From NCBI GenBank assembly GCA_913059205.1, contig CAJXRM010000024.1, positions 1-37,100 of the forward strand: DNA of 37,100 bases, read 5' to 3'. Of this stretch, positions 31,631-37,100 are shown in pieces. The stretch is from an uncultured Flavobacteriales bacterium. GTDB lineage: Bacteria > Bacteroidota > Bacteroidia > Flavobacteriales_D > Crocinitomicaceae. Every line of letters starts with the position of its first letter. Position 1 is the stretch's first letter. The position numbers and the translations under genes are program-made. The notes below the pieces were generated by a model, which was given only the letters and a program-made list of their open reading frames with translations, was not told the origin of the DNA and ran no database searches.

Positions 31631-31849
31631 ATGAACAAATTAACAGCATGTTTTGGAATTTTAGCCTTGGTAGGAGGAGTATTTTTATCGTCTTGTACGA
31701 AGGATGACGCTGAATGCAAGGTTTGTAGTTATCAAGAGAGCGATGGAAGTACTGTTTCGATGGGAGAGTTGTGCGGAAACGAATATAAAACTGTTGAATC
31801 ATCAGGTTATGTTTCGAGTACAGGTCACCACGCCGTAACGTGTAATTAA
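31631..31849 (+). CDS. Cys-rich mini-lipoprotein B
   Basis: 72 residues. Lipobox SSC with Cys22 (VFLSSC). Cysteines follow mini-lipoprotein A (ECKVCSYQ, GELCGNE, GYVSSTGHHAVTC), but most of its His are lost. The common framework is C-x-K-D-x3-C-x2-C, GE-x-CG, ESxGY, then a final Cys. A bidirectional terminator ends the operon. Function unknown. Confidence 0.85.
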   Translation: MNKLTACFGILALVGGVFLSSCTKDDAECKVCSYQESDGSTVSMGELCGNEYKTVESSGYVSSTGHHAVTCN

Positions 31850-31862
31850 CAAAATAATCAAT

Positions 31863-31897
31863 AAAAAAAGGGTTCGTAATTTACGAACCCTTTTTTT
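31863..31897. terminator. Bidirectional terminator
   Basis: Near-perfect 17-bp inverted repeat (AAAAAAAGGGTTCGTAA and complement, one central base) with T runs on both strands, between mini-lipoprotein B and GAPDH. Confidence 0.92.
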
Positions 31898-31915
31898 TAT
31901 GCATTTCCGTGCTGA

Positions 31916-33367
31916 TTAATAATAAATTGCACGTCTTACTTTTGTAACATACTTTGCCAAACGAATTACTTGTTTCGTATAACCGAATTCATTATCGTAC
32001 CACGCGTATAAGACAATGTTTTTACCGTCTTTAGAAACAATTGAAGCATTTGAGTCAAAAACCGAACAACAAACATTTCCAATAATGTCGCTGGATACTA
32101 ATTCAGGATCGTAAGCGTAATAAATTTGATTTACCAAATCTCCGTTTAGCGCAGCATCTTTTATCATTTCATTTAATGCTTCAACAGAAGTTTCTTTTCC
32201 AACTTCAAGATTTAGAATTGCCAACGAACCATTTGGAGTTGGTACTCGAACTGCATTTGCCGTTAATTTATCTTTTAACGAAGGAATAACCTTTGTCACT
32301 GCGTTTCCGGCACCTGTTGATGTGATAACCATATTGATTGCCGCAGAACGCCCTCTTCGTGGTTTGTTATGCATATTGTCCAATAAATTTTGGTCATTGG
32401 TATATGCGTGAACTGTTTCGATGTGTCCTTTTATTACTCCCAATTTGTCGTTTACAACTTTAAGGATAGGAGAGATTGCGTTTGTTGTACAAGATGCAGC
32501 TGAATAAATACGTTCATTCGCCAAATCGATGTCGCCCTGATTAATTCCATAAACTACGTTTGGAATTTCTTTCCCCGGTGCAGTCAATAGAACGCGTGAA
32601 GTTCCTTTTGATTGTAAATGTCTTGATAACGCTTCTTTTGTTGTAAATGCACCAGTATTGTCAATAACCAATGCATTGTTAATTCCATGCGCAGTATAAT
32701 CAATATCTTCAGGATTTTTTGCGCTAATCATCTTAACGATTTGTCCGTTGATAATAATTGATTCGTTCGGAAGATCAACTTCCACGGTACCTTTAAAAGC
32801 ACCATGAACAGAATCATTCTTTAACAATGACGCTCTCATGATGATGTCCGCTTCAGAATTACTTCGGGTTACAATTGCTCTTAACCTCAATTGTTGACCT
32901 TTACCTGCTTGTTTTATTAATTCTCTTGCAGCCAAACGACCGATACGTCCGAATCCGTATAAAACAACATCTCTAGGTTGGAATGGAATTCCGTTTCCTG
33001 TCTCAAAACCCTTTAGTTTCGCACTCAAAAATTCAGAGGCAGATGCATAGTTTCCTTTTTCTGTGATGTATTCACTTGCTAACTTACCTATATCAATTTT
33101 TGCTGGAGCTAAATCCAATTTCAATAATTCATTTGCTAACTCTGAAGTCGTGAAAATGTCAACTGGTTTATTCACAACTGAACGAGAATATTCGTGCAAG
33201 TTTAAAACTTCAGAAATTGTAATGTCTAACAAGTGATTTCTAAATAGCACTAATTCAATTCCTTTGTCGTAAAGAAGCTCTCCAACTTTACTTGATAAGC
33301 TTACTGCAGCACGTTCTCTTTCGATGTGCGATTTAAGTTTTGATTCGTAACCTAACGCTGTTTCCAT
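31916..33367 (-). CDS. gap: Glyceraldehyde-3-phosphate dehydrogenase, long form
   Basis: Interconverts glyceraldehyde 3-phosphate and 1,3-bisphosphoglycerate. 483 residues, of which the first 130 are an extra helical domain found in the Bacteroidota long form. Rossmann motif GFGRIG (138-143), catalytic Cys293 (SAASCTTNAIS) and His320 (ETVHAYTND). The position that carries Asp (NAD specificity) in glycolytic enzymes reads TRSNSEAD, without that Asp, which suggests NADP use or dual specificity. C terminus WYDNEFGYTKQVI is standard. Start METALGYESK. Confidence 0.94.
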   Translation of the reverse strand: METALGYESKLKSHIERERAAVSLSSKVGELLYDKGIELVLFRNHLLDITISEVLNLHEYSRSVVNKPVDIFTTSELANELLKLDLAPAKIDIGKLASEYITEKGNYASASEFLSAKLKGFETGNGIPFQPRDVVLYGFGRIGRLAARELIKQAGKGQQLRLRAIVTRSNSEADIIMRASLLKNDSVHGAFKGTVEVDLPNESIIINGQIVKMISAKNPEDIDYTAHGINNALVIDNTGAFTTKEALSRHLQSKGTSRVLLTAPGKEIPNVVYGINQGDIDLANERIYSAASCTTNAISPILKVVNDKLGVIKGHIETVHAYTNDQNLLDNMHNKPRRGRSAAINMVITSTGAGNAVTKVIPSLKDKLTANAVRVPTPNGSLAILNLEVGKETSVEALNEMIKDAALNGDLVNQIYYAYDPELVSSDIIGNVCCSVFDSNASIVSKDGKNIVLYAWYDNEFGYTKQVIRLAKYVTKVRRAIYY

Positions 33368-33401
33368 GTTTAAAATTGATTGTAAATTATTATTTAATTG
33401 T

Positions 33402-33436
33402 AAAAAAAAAAGCTGCCCACGAATGAGGGCAGCTTT
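33402..33436 (-). terminator. rpoD terminator
   Basis: On the minus strand, GCTGCCC / GGGCAGC stem extended by AAA/TTT, loop TCATTCGT, then about nine T. It lies 8 bp after the rpoD stop and 35 bp before the GAPDH start, so GAPDH needs its own promoter or read-through. Confidence 0.92.
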
Positions 33437-33444
33437 CCATTGAC

Positions 33445-34311
33445 TTATCCTAAATAAGCCTTCAATAGTTTATTTCGAGATGTATGTCTCAGTCGACGAA
33501 TCGCCTTTTCTTTAATTTGTCGAACACGTTCACGTGTTAAATTAAACTTTGCTCCAATTTCTTCCAGCGTAAGTCCGTGGTTCATTCCAATTCCGAAAAA
33601 TAAGCGAATGATTTCTCTTTCTTTATCTGTTAAAGTACTTAAAGAACGTTCAATTTCTTTCTGTAAAGACTCAGCCATTAACACGTGATCCGCTTTAGGC
33701 GAATCGCTATTTGCCATAACATCCATTAATGTTCCTCCATCTTCCGAAGTAGATAAAGGTGCATCCATTGACACGTGACGACCAGAAACATTTAAACTCT
33801 CTTTAATTTTGTCTTCTGGAACTTCCAATGCTTCAGCCAATTCTTCAGCAGATGGAGGTCGTTCAAACTCTTGTTCAAGACGTGAAAACGCCTTGTTAAT
33901 TTTGTTCAATGATCCTACCTGATTCAATGGTAAACGTACAATACGCGCTTGCTCAGCTAAAGCCTGCAAGATTGATTGGCGAATCCACCAAACAGCATAC
34001 GAGATAAATTTGAAACCACGTGTTTCATCAAATTTCTGTGCAGCTTTGATAAGACCTAAATTTCCTTCGTTAATAAGGTCAGGTAAAGTCAACCCCTGAT
34101 TTTGATATTGCTTTGCAACGGACACTACGAAACGAAGATTGGCTCTAGTTAGTTTTTCAAGGGCTCTTTGGTCTCCTTGCTTGATCTTTTGCGCCAATTC
34201 TACTTCTTCCTCTGCAGTAATCAACTCTTCTTTACCAATGTCTTGTAAGTATTTGTCTAATGACTGACTCTCACGATTGGTAATTGACTTCGTAATTTTA
34301 AGTTGTCTCAT
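33445..34311 (-). CDS. rpoD: Primary sigma factor RpoD (short Bacteroidota form)
   Basis: 288 residues. Directs RNA polymerase to housekeeping promoters (TTTG...TAnnTTTG in this phylum). Region 1.1 is absent, as is normal here. Region 1.2 ([16 protein letters not shown]), 2.1-2.4 ([45 protein letters not shown]), region 3 ([15 protein letters not shown]) and region 4.2 helix-turn-helix ([20 protein letters not shown]) are all intact. A textbook promoter lies upstream at 34357-34389 and a strong terminator follows. Confidence 0.97.
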   Translation of the reverse strand: MRQLKITKSITNRESQSLDKYLQDIGKEELITAEEEVELAQKIKQGDQRALEKLTRANLRFVVSVAKQYQNQGLTLPDLINEGNLGLIKAAQKFDETRGFKFISYAVWWIRQSILQALAEQARIVRLPLNQVGSLNKINKAFSRLEQEFERPPSAEELAEALEVPEDKIKESLNVSGRHVSMDAPLSTSEDGGTLMDVMANSDSPKADHVLMAESLQKEIERSLSTLTDKEREIIRLFFGIGMNHGLTLEEIGAKFNLTRERVRQIKEKAIRRLRHTSRNKLLKAYLG

Positions 34312-34356
34312 AAAATTTTGGTCCCCCTAATTTAAATTTTGCTCGAAAGCGAGGTG

Positions 34357-34389
34357 CAAAGATACGACGAAAAGAAACTGTTTTCCAAA
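34357..34389 (-). promoter_or_regulatory. rpoD promoter
   Basis: On the minus strand, TTTG, 21 bases, then TATCTTTG, 46 bp before the ATG. It is the best consensus Bacteroidota promoter in this window. Confidence 0.8.
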
Positions 34390-34448
34390 TAAAGATTAAG
34401 AATTTTTGAAATTAATGTTACCTCAAAAATAATGCCTAATTCTTTGTT

Positions 34449-35924
34449 TTAGAGACCGAATCCAACGTAATCACGTTTGCCACTTTCTGTCATGATTTCT
34501 AATAAAACTCCTTTGTTTAAGCTGTTCAGTTTTGACGTTAATTGTTCAACACTGGTTATCGTTTCGTTGTTGATTTTTGTAATAATCATACCTTCCGATA
34601 AGCCGAGTGATTTTAACTTTCCAGCATTCAATCCCTGGATTTTCACACCATAATCGATGTTTAATTCCTTCTTCTCTTTACTCGTTAATTCTCTAAAAGT
34701 TGCACCCAACGCAACATTTTTAGCGATTTCTTCTTTCGAAACGAGTTTTGTATCGCCGTCCTTGTTTCTTAAAACGATTTCTTCAACACTTTCCTCGCCT
34801 TTTGAATTGCGAATCGTAATTGATAATTTGTCGCCAGGACGTCTTTTTCCAACTTCCTCTTGAACCGATGCAACAGAATTAACTTCTTTGTTGCCAATTT
34901 TAAGAATAACATCACCGCTTTTAATTCCAGCCTTATCAGCGCTTCCGTCTTCAACAACTTCCGCGATATATACACCTTTTACTGACGTTAGTTTTTTGCT
35001 TTCTTTAAGCTCTTGAGTAATGTCCGCGATTTGCACTCCCAAGTATCCGCGTTGTACAATTCCATAGTCGATTAGGTCCAACATTACTTTTTGAACCAAG
35101 TTAACTGGAACCGCAAATGAATAACCAGTATAACTTCCTGTTCGCGAAGCGATCGCTGTATTAATTCCAACCAGCTCTCCTCGTGTATTTACTAATGCGC
35201 CTCCGCTATTTCCTGGATTTACTGCTGCATCTGTTTGAATAAAAGATTCAATCGGAACAACGTTAGAGCCTGATCTTTCGCCCAATAAGTTGATATTTCT
35301 AGCTTTTGCGGAAACAATTCCAGCTGTTACTGTGGATGTTAAATTAAATGGATTTCCGACTGCAAGAACCCATTCGCCGATGCGGATATCATCACTATTA
35401 CCAATTGGAATAGCTTTTAGTCCTTTTTCTTTTATTTTTAATACTGCAATATCCGTAGAAGGGTCCGAACCAATTATTACGGCGTCATATTTTCTATTGT
35501 CATTTAACGTTACTTGAATTTCCTTTGCATTTTCAATAACGTGATTGTTAGTAACAATGTATCCGTCCTCCGAAATAATAACTCCAGAACCAGAACCAGA
35601 ACCAAATTGTTTAAATTCACGACCGCCAGACCCCGGTCCATAAAAGAACTCAGAAAACATATCCCGTTGAAAAGTGGTTGTTTCTACTTTTGTTGTTACG
35701 TGGACTACAGAGTTCAAGCTGTTTTCTGATGCATCAATAAAACTCTCGGTTGGTAGGCCACCATTTGAATTTAAACCGACTGCCTGTGCTCGAACATTTA
35801 AATCATTTTGATATGCGGTATCAGACTGTGGTGATACTGCATCGTTTTGCGCAATCATAAAAATAGCCAAAGGAAGCATTCCTCCTAAAAGGCCGAATCC
35901 GAATAATTTCATGTTTGTTTTCAT
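34449..35924 (-). CDS. HtrA/DegP-type serine protease
   Basis: 491-residue periplasmic protease and chaperone for misfolded envelope proteins. N-terminal hydrophobic segment (FGFGLLGGMLPLAIFMIAQ) acts as signal or anchor. Trypsin-like triad: His128 (NNHVI), Asp158 (STDIAVLKI), Ser240 (NPGNSGGALV). PDZ1 about 290-385 (GYLGVQIADI), PDZ2 about 405-490 (KIQGLNAGKLKSLGLSEGMI). A glycine-rich LA-loop (GPGSGGREF, GSGSGSGV) precedes the protease domain. Normal Do-family length. Single gene upstream of rpoD on the same strand. Confidence 0.96.
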   Translation of the reverse strand: MKTNMKLFGFGLLGGMLPLAIFMIAQNDAVSPQSDTAYQNDLNVRAQAVGLNSNGGLPTESFIDASENSLNSVVHVTTKVETTTFQRDMFSEFFYGPGSGGREFKQFGSGSGSGVIISEDGYIVTNNHVIENAKEIQVTLNDNRKYDAVIIGSDPSTDIAVLKIKEKGLKAIPIGNSDDIRIGEWVLAVGNPFNLTSTVTAGIVSAKARNINLLGERSGSNVVPIESFIQTDAAVNPGNSGGALVNTRGELVGINTAIASRTGSYTGYSFAVPVNLVQKVMLDLIDYGIVQRGYLGVQIADITQELKESKKLTSVKGVYIAEVVEDGSADKAGIKSGDVILKIGNKEVNSVASVQEEVGKRRPGDKLSITIRNSKGEESVEEIVLRNKDGDTKLVSKEEIAKNVALGATFRELTSKEKKELNIDYGVKIQGLNAGKLKSLGLSEGMIITKINNETITSVEQLTSKLNSLNKGVLLEIMTESGKRDYVGFGL

Positions 35925-36113
35925 TCTATTTTATTTTGATTTTGTTCTAACACAAGTATAACTCGAAAAGAGAAAAAAAGTACATAAATGGGCTGTTAAA
36001 GAATGTTAAGCAGTCATATCCTTAACTAAAATTTAAAACTTTTGAGTGGATTCAATCAAAAATGAATGGCATTGAAGATGAAAACAGTATTTTTAATTTT
36101 AAATCGTGAAATT

Positions 36114-37061
36114 ATGCTTCGAGATACCTTATATTTTTCTTTTGGATTACTGCTGGTTGCTTGTTCTACTAACACGAATGAAGCAGATGAAAAAGATAAA
36201 ACTCCATCAAAATCAGTTGATTTTAAGCGTGAGGATGCCGAAAAATTATCCTTAATGCCTTTGTTGTGTATAGATCAAGAATATCCCAATAAACCTGGAA
36301 TAATATTGGATGACTCAACTGGATTGCAATCGCCTCAAACTTTACATCCAGCATTTTATGGCTGTTTCGATTGGCATTCTGCTGTTCATGGACATTGGAG
36401 TGTTGTTGCACTGTTAAAGAAGTTTCCTGAGATGAAAAACGCTTCGGAGCTTCGCACACTTTTAAAAAACCATTTATCCAAGGAAAACATATCCAAAGAA
36501 CTGAAGTACTTTATGGTCGCTTCGAATAATAGTTTTGAACGAACTTATGGTTGGGCATGGCTGTTAAAGTTAGATTTAGAATTGTTGACCTGGGATGATC
36601 CACTTGGTAAAGAACTGCATAAAAACCTAAAACCTTTGGCCGACTACATTTCAAAAAAGTACATCAACTTTCTACCAAAATTAAATCACCCAATTAGAGT
36701 TGGAACTCATTCGAATACGGCATTCGGATTGCGATTTGCGTATGAGTACGCTTTAGAAACGGATAATTATGAATTAAAGAGAGTGATACGTGCACGGGCA
36801 AAAGTCTTTTATATGGATGATGAAAGTTGTCCAATTGGTTGGGAACCTGATGGTACTGACTTTCTTTCTCCTTGTCTGGAGGAGGCGAATTTGATGAAGT
36901 ATATTTTACCTAAAAAAGAATTTAAAAAATGGTTAAGAAAATTTCTTCCTGAGATTTTTGAAAAAGAATATAAATTGGCGGTTGGTGAGGTTTCAGATCG
37001 AACAGATGGTCATTTGGTTCACTTGGATGGCTTGAATTTTAGTCGTGCTTGGTGCTTGTAC
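36114..37061 (+). CDS. DUF2891 lipoprotein (C-terminal end missing)
   Basis: 316 codons are present before the adapter. ATG at 36114 gives a lipobox LVAC with Cys17; an in-frame ATG at 36078 would lengthen the n-region by 12 residues and is less typical. DUF2891 (PF11199) motifs: HPAFYGCFDWHSAVHGHW, RTYGWAWLLKLDLEL, IGWEPDGTDFLSPCLEEA, LDGLNFSRAWCL. The fold is thought to be an alpha/alpha barrel with a glycosidase-like look, but activity is unknown. It starts divergently from HtrA across about 190 bp with no convincing promoter. The last part of the gene is cut off by the contig end. Confidence 0.9.
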
Positions 37062-37100
37062 CTGTCTCTTATACACATCTCCGAGCCCACGAGACAGGCA
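37062..37100. other. Illumina Nextera adapter remnant (not biological)
   Basis: Reverse complement of the left-end adapter: Tn5 mosaic end CTGTCTCTTATACACATCT at 37062-37080, the CCGAGCCCACGAGAC read-2 tail, and the first bases of the same N703-type index. It truncates the DUF2891 gene. Confidence 0.98.

Overview
The window looks like a chromosomal segment of a low-GC Bacteroidota, most likely Flavobacteriales (a Fluviicola/Crocinitomicaceae-like organism is my guess). The evidence is: three secreted enzymes with type IX secretion C-terminal domains; TAnnTTTG-type promoters; almost no Shine-Dalgarno sites; a short primary sigma factor; the long GAPDH form; and families largely confined to this phylum (DUF4294, DUF5606, START-like, septoil-knot/SKYDA repeats). 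Both ends carry Illumina Nextera adapter sequence (1-41 and 37062-37100). The biological sequence is therefore 42-37061, and the two terminal genes (chrA and a DUF2891 lipoprotein) are cut by the contig ends.

Layout. 42-4550 is accessory. It holds a chrA-SOD pair, a tyrosine recombinase with a perfect 13-bp inverted repeat just past its stop codon, a divergent zinc-ribbon protein, a 730-bp gene-poor stretch with repeats, and a Bacteroidota orphan protein with a structured-looking leader. 4626-8849 is a four-gene minus-strand operon (START-like, LptF/G permease, two GT4 glycosyltransferases) for envelope or polysaccharide work. 9033-13357 holds two convergent secreted hydrolases, GH18-like and M43. 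13416-15425 holds DUF1801, a POT-family transporter and a small secreted protein. 15502-16388 looks like a single mobile cassette: a TPR gene whose stop codon abuts a 136-bp attC-like imperfect palindrome, with a matching half-site upstream of its start. It lies next to tRNA-Met and a decayed tandem copy of that tRNA. 16802-23676 contains an M3 oligopeptidase, DUF5606, two subtilases and a SnoaL-like protein. 23723-27399 is mixed housekeeping and hypothetical genes, including transaldolase-like FSA and a SKYDA-repeat protein. 27489-31849 runs from a lipoprotein and an AlkD-like HEAT protein into a probable metal-uptake operon: an RGPP-tailed His/Cys protein, a TonB receptor and two paralogous Cys-rich mini-lipoproteins. 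31916-35924 is core (GAPDH, RpoD, HtrA), and 36114-37061 is the truncated DUF2891 lipoprotein.

The most unusual signals are four. First, the integron-like cassette and recombinase signals: three GCAYAYAAC-type boundaries, all in one orientation, and a recombinase-adjacent inverted repeat that shares a 9-mer with the recombinase's own promoter region. Second, the metal operon with tandem Cys/His lipoproteins. Third, a superoxide dismutase with altered second-sphere residues. Fourth, a protein built of six SKYDA repeats. All functional statements come from reading motifs by eye; no database search was run.
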